Positions 8,302 through 17,233 of a stretch of DNA of 44,516 bases are shown here, in pieces. Origin of the DNA: Candidatus Gastranaerophilales bacterium. GTDB taxonomy: Bacteria; Cyanobacteriota; Vampirovibrionia; Gastranaerophilales; Gastranaerophilaceae. Position 1 is the first letter of the stretch, and each line of letters starts with the position of its first letter. Position numbers and translations under genes: made by a program. The DNA lies in contig JAMPIM010000012.1 of the NCBI GenBank assembly GCA_023662705.1, forward strand, positions 1 through 44,516, written 5' to 3'. Under the pieces are notes generated by a model, which saw nothing but the letters and a program-made list of their open reading frames with translations, did no database searches and was not told where the DNA came from.

Positions 8302-8790
8302 ATGAATTTACTTCTATTAAAACAATTATCTGTACTAAGCATATTTGCAGGCGCAATTTTGGGTTTAATCTCGATAGTGCCTTATATAAGCTTATTTACA
8401 TTTTTGATAGCAATAACCTGTCTTTCTGCTCTTATTTTAGTTTATTTGAAACAAAATGATTTGATTGGAATAATCAGTATAAAAGAAGGTTGTATTTTTG
8501 GAGGTGCAATCGGGTTTGTATCGTTTATTGCGTTTGCAATTGTTTATACTCCGATTAGTATGTTGTTAGGTTGGTTAATTCCTGCTTATTCTCAAGGATT
8601 TTTAAGATTTTTCTTAACAGGCGGATTCGGTTCTTTTGTCGTAATGATATTGCTGATTATATTTATGGCAGGATTGAGTGCAATGTTTAACGGGTTTTCA
8701 GGACTTGTGACAGCATACGTGTATGAGCTTATAACCGGCATGAAAAAACAAAACGGCGAAAATAATAGCATAGATTTTGAAATAAAATAG
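8302..8790 (+). CDS. Small integral membrane protein of unknown function
   Basis: A 162-residue, very hydrophobic protein with about four or five predicted membrane segments (residues roughly 7-28, 32-49, 60-85, 103-128 and possibly 130-142) and a short polar tail, KKQNGENNSIDFEIK. I do not recognise a family. It begins one base after the leuC-like stop and ends 17 bases before mtnA, so it belongs to that operon. Glycines and serines within the helices suggest tight packing, but there are no conserved charged residues that would mark a transporter. Confidence 0.7.
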   Translation: MNLLLLKQLSVLSIFAGAILGLISIVPYISLFTFLIAITCLSALILVYLKQNDLIGIISIKEGCIFGGAIGFVSFIAFAIVYTPISMLLGWLIPAYSQGFLRFFLTGGFGSFVVMILLIIFMAGLSAMFNGFSGLVTAYVYELITGMKKQNGENNSIDFEIK

Positions 8791-8807
8791 TGAAAGGTTT
8801 AATAAAA

Positions 8808-9872
8808 ATGGCATTTGAATCAAAGATTAAAACAATAGAATGGGTAGATACATATTCAAGAATGGTTGACCAGACCGTTATTCCTTATGAATACAAGTTT
8901 GTTAATATAACAGACGGACAGGAAATGTTTGATGCAATCAGAAATATGATTGTGCGCGGAGCGCCAGCTATAGGTATTGCAGGTGCTCACGGGGTTGTAT
9001 TATTTGCTCAGGAGCTTGCTAAAGAAGACTTAAGCCGTGAAGATTTTGTATCAAAACTTATTGAAAAAGCTGAATACATGAAGACATCGCGCCCTACTGC
9101 CGTTAATCTTATGTGGGCTTGCCAGAAGCAGATTGATGTTATTAATGCTTCAACTTCTGATATAGCAGGAATTGTTGAAGAGCTTAAGAAAAATGCTATC
9201 AAACTTGAGAATGAAGATATTGAAATCAATAAAAAAATTGGTGATTACGGTGCGGAAGTTGTTCCAAAAGGTGCAACTATTCTTACTCACTGTAATGCAG
9301 GCGCTTTGGCAACGGTAGGTTATGGTACAGCTCTTGGCGTTGTGCGTTCGGCTTTTGCAAAAGACAATACTGTTCAGGTTTTTGCAGATGAGACAAGACC
9401 TCGTCAGCAGGGTGCAAGAATTACTACATTTGAACTTGCAATGGATGGTATTCCTGTAACACTTATTACGGATGGTATGTGTTCGTATTTTATGAGCAAA
9501 GGAATGATTGATATGGTTGTTGTCGGTGCTGACAGAATCGCTGCAAATGGCGATACTGCTAATAAAATCGGTACTTATACGGTTGCAATTGCTGCAAAAT
9601 ATCATAATGTTCCATTTTATATTGCAGCACCTTTATCAACAATTGATACTTCTATTGCAACAGGTGCGGAAATTCCTATCGAAGAGCGTTCACATGAAGA
9701 AGTTACTCATATTAACGGTGATTGGGTTTGTTCTGATAAAGTTAATGTAATCAATCCGGGATTTGATGTAACTCCGCATGAATTGATTGCAGGTATTATT
9801 ACTGAAAAAGGTATTTTGAGACCTGATTATAATAAATCGATTGCAGAAGCGTTTAATACAAGCAAGTCTTAA
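8808..9872 (+). CDS. mtnA: S-methyl-5-thioribose-1-phosphate isomerase
   Basis: MtnA converts 5-methylthioribose-1-phosphate to the ribulose form in methionine salvage or in the related DHAP shunt. The 354-residue product has all signatures: RGAPAIGIAGAHG (50-62), RPTAVNLMWA, Cys162 in THCNAGALATVG, DETRPRQQGAR, and Asp242 in VVGADRIAANGD; Cys162 and Asp242 match the catalytic pair of Bacillus MtnA. The ATG at 8808 gives the usual N-terminus and has GAAAGG upstream; the in-frame GTG at 8790 overlaps the previous stop. Its last 20 bases overlap the end of convergent pdxA, with no terminator between them. The other salvage enzymes are not in this window. Confidence 0.95.
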   Translation: MAFESKIKTIEWVDTYSRMVDQTVIPYEYKFVNITDGQEMFDAIRNMIVRGAPAIGIAGAHGVVLFAQELAKEDLSREDFVSKLIEKAEYMKTSRPTAVNLMWACQKQIDVINASTSDIAGIVEELKKNAIKLENEDIEINKKIGDYGAEVVPKGATILTHCNAGALATVGYGTALGVVRSAFAKDNTVQVFADETRPRQQGARITTFELAMDGIPVTLITDGMCSYFMSKGMIDMVVVGADRIAANGDTANKIGTYTVAIAAKYHNVPFYIAAPLSTIDTSIATGAEIPIEERSHEEVTHINGDWVCSDKVNVINPGFDVTPHELIAGIITEKGILRPDYNKSIAEAFNTSKS

Positions 9873-10779
9873 TTGCTTCAATCATTGAATCAGGATTTGC
9901 AAGGTTTTTGCCTGCAATATCAAATGCTGTACCATGGCTTGGGGAAGTTCTTACTATATCCAAGCCGATTGTCATATTAACAGTTTTTTCAGAAGCAGCT
10001 GCTTTAATCGGGATTAATCCTTGGTCATGATAGCAAGCTATATAACAGTCGTAAGGTGATTTTTCGCCTTTAATATAGTTTCTTACCCCTTTAATAAATA
10101 ACGCGTCAGCCGGCATTGGATTTGTAATATTGATACCGCGTTTTCTTAAAAATTCAACAGCAGGTATCATAATTTCATCTTCTTCATTGCCAATGATGCC
10201 GTTCTCTCCTGCATGTGGATTTAGTGCGCATAATGCAAAAGAAGGTTTGTTAACTAAAAGTTTGTTTTGGAAATACCAACGTAAGCGTTCTGTTTTTTCG
10301 ACAAGCATCTCTTTTGTAATATTTACATCTTTTAATGCGCAATGTCTTGTCAAAAGGAGGACTCTGAAATCACGTGAAGTGAATAACATCTCAGCTTTTT
10401 GTCCGTCGTGAGCAAGAAAATGCTCTAACACTTCTGTTTGTCCGTTAAAATGATGTCCTGCAAGATGCATTGCCTCTTTTGATGTTGGCGCTGTTACAAT
10501 AAACTTTGGTCTGATTTCACAAGCTTTTTGAAGTGCTCTAAAAGCAAAATCTCCTGCTTCTGCACTTATAATCCCGGGATCAACTCTATGCGGGTAATCA
10601 ATTTCAATTACTTCATAATTATTGATTCCGCCGTAAGTATTAAGAATTTTGGAATTTGAAATTATTACAATATCCTTTGAAGGCAAATTCAACATTTTCA
10701 AAGCCTTGATGGTAATCTCAGCTCCGATACCGTTTGGATCTCCTGTCAGTATTGCAATTTTTTCAGAGTATTTATTCAT
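9853..10779 (-). CDS. pdxA: PdxA-family 4-phospho-hydroxyacid dehydrogenase (PdxA or PdxA2)
   Basis: The 308-residue protein is an NAD-dependent, metal-dependent oxidative decarboxylase of the PdxA family, with GDPNGIGAE near residue 14, a metal-binding His in HHFNGQTEV, NPHAGENG, the metal-binding CYHDQGLIPIK, and TSPSHGTAFDIAGK at the C-terminus. Classical PdxA acts on 4-phosphohydroxy-L-threonine in vitamin B6 synthesis. Here the gene overlaps a DUF1537 kinase by 8 bases. In characterised systems that pairing marks PdxA2, which oxidises 4-phospho-D-threonate or -erythronate to dihydroxyacetone phosphate and CO2. I favour the catabolic role from context, but both are possible. It is the last gene of the murA operon. 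Confidence 0.9.
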   Translation of the reverse strand: MNKYSEKIAILTGDPNGIGAEITIKALKMLNLPSKDIVIISNSKILNTYGGINNYEVIEIDYPHRVDPGIISAEAGDFAFRALQKACEIRPKFIVTAPTSKEAMHLAGHHFNGQTEVLEHFLAHDGQKAEMLFTSRDFRVLLLTRHCALKDVNITKEMLVEKTERLRWYFQNKLLVNKPSFALCALNPHAGENGIIGNEEDEIMIPAVEFLRKRGINITNPMPADALFIKGVRNYIKGEKSPYDCYIACYHDQGLIPIKAAASEKTVNMTIGLDIVRTSPSHGTAFDIAGKNLANPDSMIEAIKTCLY

Positions 10780-12076
10780 GATGCGCCAAATAATTAAGTA
10801 TTTCGATTAAAGTATTTGAATTACCCAAGTTTCCTGATTTAGTAATAATCCATCTGCTATTAATATCCTGGCAGATAGAAATAGCCGGTGCAACTTCATC
10901 TATTAATCTAAGTTCGTTAGAATTAATTGCTTTACAGCATTTATAAGAAGTTTCTCCGCCGAGCGTTATGAGAACAAAATCAATTTTTTCCATTGCTTGT
11001 CTTGTAAGCTCAGCCAGATAATCGGTAATCATCCCTGCAAACTTATCTCTTGTCAGTTCTGCATTATAAGAATCTTCCGAAAATCCGTCAAAATTAGCAA
11101 TTAGATTTGAAGTATGAACGCAAACCGTCACGCCGCTTTTTAAATTTGAAACAACGCGTTCAACAATATCTTCACTCACTCCGTCTAATATAGCTTTAGT
11201 ATCAAGTGCAATAAAATTTACATTATCATAGTCATCTGACTGCTCAAGTTTTTTTATCTGATTAGCTGTAATCTGTGTTGCAGTTCCTGATACGATTAAT
11301 TTTGCTTTGTTTCCGATATGAACTTCTGATTCTGATTTTTCAATCCCTGCTAGCCAGTATTTTGATAATACCTGTGCGCCTGCTGCAGTACCTGTCGGTA
11401 AAAGTTTTTTATCACATTTATTAATTGCAAGTGCAATCTGCTCAATATCAGTGATAGATGTAGCGTCAGCTACAATAAGCTTTTTCCCTTCTTTAATGAG
11501 CTCATTAATTCTCATTAAAATAGGCCCTGCACCATTTAAAACTGTTCTTAATTCAATTGTTCCAACAATGTCATATTCTCTGTCACCAAGCTGGGTTCTT
11601 AAAAGAGTTGGTACATGTGACTCCGTAATAGGTGAGTGCGGATCCATAGCCATTTCTGTTTTTCCAATGGGTACACCTTTTGCAAGATGATATCCTCCTA
11701 CAGTGATTCGTCCTTCCTGAGGAAACGCAGGAAGAATAATTGCTGCATCATACCCTAACATATCGAGCATAATCAGAGTTTCTTTTGCAATATGACCTCT
11801 TAGTGTTGAGTCGATTTTTTTGTAATAATAATCAAACGAAAAGTTTTCGCTTAGTGTTTTTACAGCTTTTCCCGTGCATAAAACAGCCTGACCCGGGTCA
11901 ATATTTCTGGACTCACTTGAAAGAGCCCACACCTCTGTCCCCGCTTTAACCTTTGGTTCACAATCACTATCCAGTAATATTTTTGTACTGGCACCTTTTT
12001 GATGAAATTGTAGTGCGGTATCATTAGCGCCTGTTAAATCATCGGCAATAATTCCGACCAAATCAGATAAAATCAT
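10772..12076 (-). CDS. Four-carbon acid sugar kinase (DUF1537; DtnK/OtnK-like)
   Basis: A 434-residue DUF1537 protein. The N-terminal acid-sugar-binding domain shows IADDLTGANDTALQF (10-24), ALSSESRN and the YKKIDSTLRGH signature; the C-terminal nucleotide-binding domain shows VSGTATQIT, LITLGGETS and TKSGNLG. Characterised members phosphorylate D-threonate, D-erythronate, L-threonate or related oxidised tetroses at C4. The stop lies inside the first codons of the pdxA-like gene (8-base overlap), giving a kinase-dehydrogenase pair that would funnel acid sugars to DHAP. The isomerase and epimerase partners of erythronate pathways are absent here, which favours D-threonate. Its ATG shares one base with the ssb stop (TAATG). 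Confidence 0.9.
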   Translation of the reverse strand: MILSDLVGIIADDLTGANDTALQFHQKGASTKILLDSDCEPKVKAGTEVWALSSESRNIDPGQAVLCTGKAVKTLSENFSFDYYYKKIDSTLRGHIAKETLIMLDMLGYDAAIILPAFPQEGRITVGGYHLAKGVPIGKTEMAMDPHSPITESHVPTLLRTQLGDREYDIVGTIELRTVLNGAGPILMRINELIKEGKKLIVADATSITDIEQIALAINKCDKKLLPTGTAAGAQVLSKYWLAGIEKSESEVHIGNKAKLIVSGTATQITANQIKKLEQSDDYDNVNFIALDTKAILDGVSEDIVERVVSNLKSGVTVCVHTSNLIANFDGFSEDSYNAELTRDKFAGMITDYLAELTRQAMEKIDFVLITLGGETSYKCCKAINSNELRLIDEVAPAISICQDINSRWIITKSGNLGNSNTLIEILNYLAHHE

Positions 12077-12402
12077 TACTCAGCGTCTCTTTTTGAACCT
12101 AATAATCTTACATTGTTTGCTATAATAAGAAATCTTTCTTTTTCTTCGCCTGTTTGGTCAGTCCATTTGCTGATAGAAATTCTACCGTCAACAACGACTT
12201 GTCTGCCTTTTTTTATATATTCTCCGGCAAATTCAGCCTGCTTATCCCAGACTTCAATATTATACCAGTCTGTAACTTCTTCTTTTGTTTTTGAATCCCA
12301 TCTGCCTACAGCAAGTGAAAAAGTCGTTTTCACTTTACCTGATTCAAAATATCTTATTTCAGCGTCTTGTCCTGCTCTGCCAATGATTGTAGCGGTGTTC
12401 AT
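12076..12402 (-). CDS. ssb: Single-stranded DNA-binding protein, short form without acidic tail
   Basis: The 108 residues form one OB-fold of the bacterial SSB type: MNTATIIGRAGQDAEIRYF, FSLAVGRWD, DWYNIEVWDKQAEFAGEYIKKG, VVVDGRISISKW and FLIIANNVRLLG. Full SSBs continue with a flexible linker ending in an acidic DDDIPF-type tip that recruits repair and replication proteins; this one stops at LLGSKRDAE. It is either a specialised second SSB or, as in some cyanobacteria-related groups, a short primary form. It starts on the base after the preceding stop codon (TAA|ATG) with a ribosome binding site inside that gene, so it is translationally coupled to the parvulin lipoprotein. Confidence 0.9.
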   Translation of the reverse strand: MNTATIIGRAGQDAEIRYFESGKVKTTFSLAVGRWDSKTKEEVTDWYNIEVWDKQAEFAGEYIKKGRQVVVDGRISISKWTDQTGEEKERFLIIANNVRLLGSKRDAE

Positions 12403-13524
12403 TTATTCTCCTTTTTTATCTTCTTTTTCAGATTCTTTGGTTTGAGTTTCTTCAATCTTTCCTTTGTTATTTGGATCAAATGATTTATCTATGTATTCTA
12501 TATTAGCAGATTTCATTAATCCGTCTGTAAGATTTTTAAGAACTTTAATTTGTCTTTGGGTTTCAAGATAGAATTTGATTTCGTCTTTTGCTTTGGCAAA
12601 TGGAGTTGAACCGGCTTCAATTCTGTCTGTAACCTTGATTATGTGGTAACCGTATGGTGATTTTACAAGAGATTCACTGATTGTATCAGGCTTCATGCTA
12701 AATGCTGCGTTAGAAAATTCAGGCACCATAGCTTCTCTTGAGAAGAAACCTAATTCGCCGCCGCGTTCTCCGCTGACTTTGTCTTCTGATTCTTTTTTAG
12801 CAATCTGCTCAAATTTATCAGGATTTGCTTTTACTTCTTTTAGTACAGCTTCTGCTTTAGCTTTTTTTGCTGCAAAAATTTCTTCAACTCTTTTGTTTAA
12901 TTCTTCCGGTTCCATATCCTTGTTTTTAGCTTTGATTTCTTGAATTGTTTTAATAGTATCAGCAGAAATAAGAATATGAGAAGCTCTAACCTGTTCTCCG
13001 TGTTTGAACATATCTTTGTGTTTGTTGTAATATTTTTCTGCTTCTGCATCAGAAATCGAAATCTTTTCTATAGAATTAACTAATTTCTTGATTTTGATTT
13101 GTGTTTTTAAATCTTCAGTAAATTCATTATTAGAAACACCTCTTTGTTTAAGGATTCTGCTTAATTCTTCTTTAGAACCAACTTTATCAATAATAGATTT
13201 CATTTCATTTTTTATATCTTCATCAGAAACTTTGATTCCGCGTTTTTCAATTTCTGTGTCAATAAGTGTTTTAACTATCAATTCTTTAGTAGCTTTTTCT
13301 TTGAAAATCAAATACATTACGTTAGAATCTTCTTTAATAAAGTTATTTGCACCGCCAAAAGCTTTGAATGGAGAGTTATTTATTTCTTTGTCAACAGCAG
13401 TATCAAACTGACCTCTGGTAATTTCAGCACCGTTAACTTTAATAATAGCTTCTTTGTTTTGTCCTAATGTACAACCTGAAAGCAATATTACAGATAAAGC
13501 TGCGCAAGTAAGAATTTTTTTCAT
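12403..13524 (-). CDS. Parvulin-type peptidyl-prolyl isomerase lipoprotein (PrsA/SurA-like)
   Basis: The N-terminus MKKILTCAALSVILLSGC is a lipoprotein signal with the lipobox LSGC (Cys18). A SurA/PrsA-type N-terminal chaperone region (residues about 25-165) is followed by one PPIC rotamase domain, running from VRASHILISA (near 180) to YGYHIIKVTDR (near 307). The tail is acidic, lysine-rich and probably disordered. It should act outside the inner membrane, helping exported proteins fold. The long helical KAKNKDMEPEELNKRVEE stretch between the first rotamase strand and the rest resembles PrsA-like proteins with an inserted helix. AGGAG lies six bases from the ATG; mfd ends 11 bases upstream. 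Confidence 0.9.
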   Translation of the reverse strand: MKKILTCAALSVILLSGCTLGQNKEAIIKVNGAEITRGQFDTAVDKEINNSPFKAFGGANNFIKEDSNVMYLIFKEKATKELIVKTLIDTEIEKRGIKVSDEDIKNEMKSIIDKVGSKEELSRILKQRGVSNNEFTEDLKTQIKIKKLVNSIEKISISDAEAEKYYNKHKDMFKHGEQVRASHILISADTIKTIQEIKAKNKDMEPEELNKRVEEIFAAKKAKAEAVLKEVKANPDKFEQIAKKESEDKVSGERGGELGFFSREAMVPEFSNAAFSMKPDTISESLVKSPYGYHIIKVTDRIEAGSTPFAKAKDEIKFYLETQRQIKVLKNLTDGLMKSANIEYIDKSFDPNNKGKIEETQTKESEKEDKKGE

Positions 13525-13535
13525 AATAACTCCTC

Positions 13536-16500
13536 TTATCCCTTATTATATTTATTAACTATCTTTTTAATATCATAAAACAAACTTGATAAAATGTTAA
13601 ATACTTCCTCAAATCCTGAATGCTGAATATTTAATAAAAGTATTGAAACCCCTTCGTTACAGCTTTTTGGCGCTAAAGTAAATTTTACTCTTCTTAATAT
13701 TTTACCGTCTAAATTGCTTTTCAAAATATTCCATTCATACTGTGTAAACGGAGTGTAAATCCTTAAATTATCTCCGGCTTCTCTTATAACAGAAATTGTT
13801 GCTTCTGTGGCAAGAAGTCTTAATTTAATAAGTTTAATAAGGTTTTCAACTTCATCAGGAATTCTTGAAAATCTGTCTTTCCATTCTGAAACTATACTGT
13901 CAAGCTCAATTTCATTATTAACATCAGCAAGACGTTTATATTCAATCATTTTTTGTTCAGATGAGCCAACCCATTCATCAGGAATAAATGCTGTCACATT
14001 AATATCAACAATTGCCGGTTTCTTGGCTGCAACTCCTTCGCCTTTTAGTTCCATGACCGTTTCTTCAAGAAGCTGGCAATAAGTATCAAAGCCGACATTA
14101 ATCATGTGTCCATGCTGTTTTGTACCCAAAACATTGCCTACCCCGCGGATTTCTACGTCACGCATAGCAATTCTGTAGCCGCTGCCAAGTGTTGTAAACT
14201 CTTTTATAGCCTTAAGTCTTTCGGAGGCTTCTTTTGAGAGCTCTTTGCTTTTTTTATAAAGACAATAGCAATAAGCTTGTTTTTCACTTCTTCCGACACG
14301 GCCTCTCAATTGATATAATTGAGCCAAACCGAGTTTGTCTGCGTCATGGATAATAATAGTATTAGCGTTTGGAATATCTAATCCGTTTTCAATAATAGTC
14401 GAGCATAATAAAATATCACTTTCGTGATTATCAAATCCTATAATCACATCTTCAAGCTGTTTTTCGCTTAGTTGACCGTGTCCTATTGATATTCTTGCAT
14501 TAGGGACGAGTTTTTGCAGCTCAAGTTTAAATTCTTCAATAGTTTCAACTCTGTTATAAAGATAGAAAACCTGTCCGTCACGGTCAAGCTCATTCATAAT
14601 AGCATTTTTAACTGTCTGTTCATTAAACTCGCCCACAAAAGTTTTTATCGGTAAACGGTTCTGCGGCGGAGTGTTGATTATTGAAATATCTTTGATTCCG
14701 GAAAGTGACATATAGAGAGTTCTCGGAATCGGTGTTGCTGACATCGAAATAATATCAATATTTTCTCTAAACTCTTTTAATTTTTCCTTATGTCTTACAC
14801 CAAATCTATGCTCCTCATCAATAACAAGCAATCCCAAATCTTTGAAGAATACATTATCCTGCAAAAGTCTGTGTGTTGCTACAACAACATCGCACTTGCC
14901 TGTGGCAAGATTTTTTAACGTCTCTTTCTGTTCTTTTTGAGAACGGAATCTGCAAAGTAAATCAACATTTACTCCAAATGGCTTGAATCTTTCTGCTATA
15001 GTTTGATAATGCTGTAAGGCAAGAACTGTTGTCGGAACAATAACTGCAACCTGTTTTAATGATGTTACAGCCTTGAACATTGCACGCATTGCAACTTCTG
15101 TTTTGCCAAAGCCGACATCACCGCAAACCAGTCTGTCCATTGGGGTCGAGCTTTCCATATCAGATTTAATATCATTAATAGCCTTATTTTGGTCAGGTGT
15201 TTCAATATATTCAAAAGCTTCTTCCATTTCCATTTGAAGCGGCGAGTCTTCTGCAAATGAAATTCCTTCCTGCATTTTTCGGCGGGCATATAAACGAAGT
15301 AAATCATAAGCAATCGTTTCAACTTCTTTTTTGACTTTATTCTTAGTGTTTTCCCAATCAGAACCGCCCATACGGGAAAGTTTAGGCTTAATCTGCCCCG
15401 AGCCCCTATAACGGCATAGCATGTTTATTTGTTCGGCAGGAATATGCAGTTTATCTTTGTTCGCATATTCAATTGTCAAATAATCTTTTAACTGACCGTC
15501 AAATTCCTGCTGCGTAAGCCCCTGATAAACTCCGACACCGTGAACGGTATGAACTACATACTCTCCTGGTTTAATATCATTGATGTTTTCAATGTATTCT
15601 GCTTTTTCTTTATAGGCGCGTTTCCTACCTGACGGAATATCTTTTTGTCTTTTATTAAAGAGCTCTCTATCCGTAATAACAATGATTTTCCCATCAGAAA
15701 TAATCGTTCCGAGTGAACTGATATTATTAATGTAATTTACTTCAAAAATTCCGTATTCAGCAAGAACTTCTTTTACTCGTTCTTTATAATCAGTTGCGAT
15801 AGTTATTTGATAACCTTTTTTTGATAATAAAAACTCTGTAGCCTTATCCATATCAGCATCAAATATTGGAATATTTTCTGCATTAATATCAATAACTTCA
15901 TTCGATTCATCAGACAAGAAATTATTCAAAGAAATTTTCTGTAATCCTGCTGCTTTTTGAATAATTTCAGCTTCCGAAAAATGATTAATTTCTTTAAGGG
16001 GGTAAATGAGATTTAGTTTTAAGGCTTCGTTATAAGTATTGATTAAGGTTTCATCTATTTGGTTAAGTTTTGCTGTAATTTCTGCATACTCATCATAAAC
16101 TACGATATAATCATTAAAATAATCTAAAACACTTACAAGTTCAGTGTTAAAATAAGACTGATAAACATTTACCCCTTCAAAATAACCTTCTTCGCGGAAC
16201 TGTTCTTTTAGAGCAGGCGAAAATTCATCCGGTGCAATCGGCGGTAAAACAAATTTGTATAAAGGATTGATTTCAATCTCTTTAATTTTTTCAACCGACT
16301 TTTGGGTTTCATTGTCAAAGAATCTTATATCAACAATTTCATCGCCCCAAAATTCAACTCTGACAGGATTATCTGTAAGCGGGTAAATATCAGAGATATC
16401 TCCTCGAATAGAAAATTCTCCAATATCAGAAACCATTGTTGAGCGTTTATATCCTAACGATACTAATTTTTCCAGTAATTTTCCTTGAGTAATGCTATCA

Positions 16501-16901
16501 CCGACCTTGAGAGATAAAGAATTTTCTTTGAAAAACTCTTCTGTTGGAAATTTTTCGGTTAGAACCTTTGCAGGAGCGATGACTATATCTGATTTGTTTC
16601 TCAGTGTTGCAATTTGTTTTCTGTAATCATAAAGATTCCCAATAACTGTTTCATAAGGTGAGGTATTTTGATAAGGTAAAAATGCAGTATCAATATCAAA
16701 TATTTTTTCAAAATCTGACTTATAACGCAACCCGCTTTGTTCGGTTGAAGTTACAAACAAAACTTTTTTACCGGAGAGTTCACTAATATATTTAACCAGC
16801 AAAATACGGCTAAACGTGGTTAATCCGGTTAGCGTAAAACTTTTTTGCTTTTTTATATTCCTTATAAGTTTGTCAAAAAACAGACTCTGTTCAAGTTTCA
16901 T
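13536..16901 (-). CDS. mfd: Transcription-repair coupling factor Mfd
   Basis: Mfd removes stalled RNA polymerase from DNA lesions and recruits UvrA. The 1121-residue protein is close to the usual 1150 and has the full domain order: UvrB-like N-terminal modules (with SEFSIRGD-type IGEFSIRGDISDIYP near 166), the CarD-like RNA-polymerase interaction domain beginning KPGEYVVHTVHGVGVYQG (near 447), a RecG-like helicase with Walker A GDVGFGKTE (near 597) and the DEEHRFG box (near 695), the QLRGRVGRSE motif VI, and the C-terminal TRCF domain. Its ATG shares a base with the stop of the 110-residue gene upstream (TAATG), so it is translated in a coupled series from murA onward. Confidence 0.97.
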   Translation of the reverse strand: MKLEQSLFFDKLIRNIKKQKSFTLTGLTTFSRILLVKYISELSGKKVLFVTSTEQSGLRYKSDFEKIFDIDTAFLPYQNTSPYETVIGNLYDYRKQIATLRNKSDIVIAPAKVLTEKFPTEEFFKENSLSLKVGDSITQGKLLEKLVSLGYKRSTMVSDIGEFSIRGDISDIYPLTDNPVRVEFWGDEIVDIRFFDNETQKSVEKIKEIEINPLYKFVLPPIAPDEFSPALKEQFREEGYFEGVNVYQSYFNTELVSVLDYFNDYIVVYDEYAEITAKLNQIDETLINTYNEALKLNLIYPLKEINHFSEAEIIQKAAGLQKISLNNFLSDESNEVIDINAENIPIFDADMDKATEFLLSKKGYQITIATDYKERVKEVLAEYGIFEVNYINNISSLGTIISDGKIIVITDRELFNKRQKDIPSGRKRAYKEKAEYIENINDIKPGEYVVHTVHGVGVYQGLTQQEFDGQLKDYLTIEYANKDKLHIPAEQINMLCRYRGSGQIKPKLSRMGGSDWENTKNKVKKEVETIAYDLLRLYARRKMQEGISFAEDSPLQMEMEEAFEYIETPDQNKAINDIKSDMESSTPMDRLVCGDVGFGKTEVAMRAMFKAVTSLKQVAVIVPTTVLALQHYQTIAERFKPFGVNVDLLCRFRSQKEQKETLKNLATGKCDVVVATHRLLQDNVFFKDLGLLVIDEEHRFGVRHKEKLKEFRENIDIISMSATPIPRTLYMSLSGIKDISIINTPPQNRLPIKTFVGEFNEQTVKNAIMNELDRDGQVFYLYNRVETIEEFKLELQKLVPNARISIGHGQLSEKQLEDVIIGFDNHESDILLCSTIIENGLDIPNANTIIIHDADKLGLAQLYQLRGRVGRSEKQAYCYCLYKKSKELSKEASERLKAIKEFTTLGSGYRIAMRDVEIRGVGNVLGTKQHGHMINVGFDTYCQLLEETVMELKGEGVAAKKPAIVDINVTAFIPDEWVGSSEQKMIEYKRLADVNNEIELDSIVSEWKDRFSRIPDEVENLIKLIKLRLLATEATISVIREAGDNLRIYTPFTQYEWNILKSNLDGKILRRVKFTLAPKSCNEGVSILLLNIQHSGFEEVFNILSSLFYDIKKIVNKYNKG

Positions 16902-17233
16902 TAGTCAAAATTAGGACTTTCGTAGTCAATACCCATTTCTTTAATAGCTGCAATGAATCTTTCCGCACAAGCATGCTGAACTTCAGGAGGCACAACCCTC
17001 AATATTTCAACGGTTTTAGAAATTACAGGGTCCTTATCGTACCATCTGCTGCCATTCACAGGTTTTACCAAATCATAAAATTTATCAAGTGCATCTTTGG
17101 ATACTTTTTGTTCCAATTTATCCAAGAACACAACAGCGTGTTCTTTTAGCTCATCTTGATAATTTTTTAAAAGCTCAATAACTTCCAATAATTTTGGATC
17201 GTGGTCATACCATCTTTTATAAGCGGGACTCAT
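16901..17233 (-). CDS. Two-repeat small protein of unknown function
   Basis: This 110-residue protein contains two copies of one helical module. Repeat 1 starts at Arg7 (RWYDHDPKLLEVIELLK) and repeat 2 at Arg63 (RWYDKDPVISKTVEILR), a period of 56 residues. Both share RWYD-x-DP, a hydrophobic helix and then an E-rich second helix. I do not recognise a named domain. It overlaps the 3' end of murA by 17 bases and shares one base with mfd, so it sits inside a housekeeping operon. The conserved Arg-Trp-Tyr-Asp patches look like a binding surface, but no partner can be stated. Confidence 0.75.
   Translation of the reverse strand: MSPAYKRWYDHDPKLLEVIELLKNYQDELKEHAVVFLDKLEQKVSKDALDKFYDLVKPVNGSRWYDKDPVISKTVEILRVVPPEVQHACAERFIAAIKEMGIDYESPNFD

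Noticed and set aside
9150..9605. 151-codon open frame on the minus strand within mtnA
   Set aside because: Antisense shadow of a well-conserved gene; Cys- and Ser-rich product without motif.
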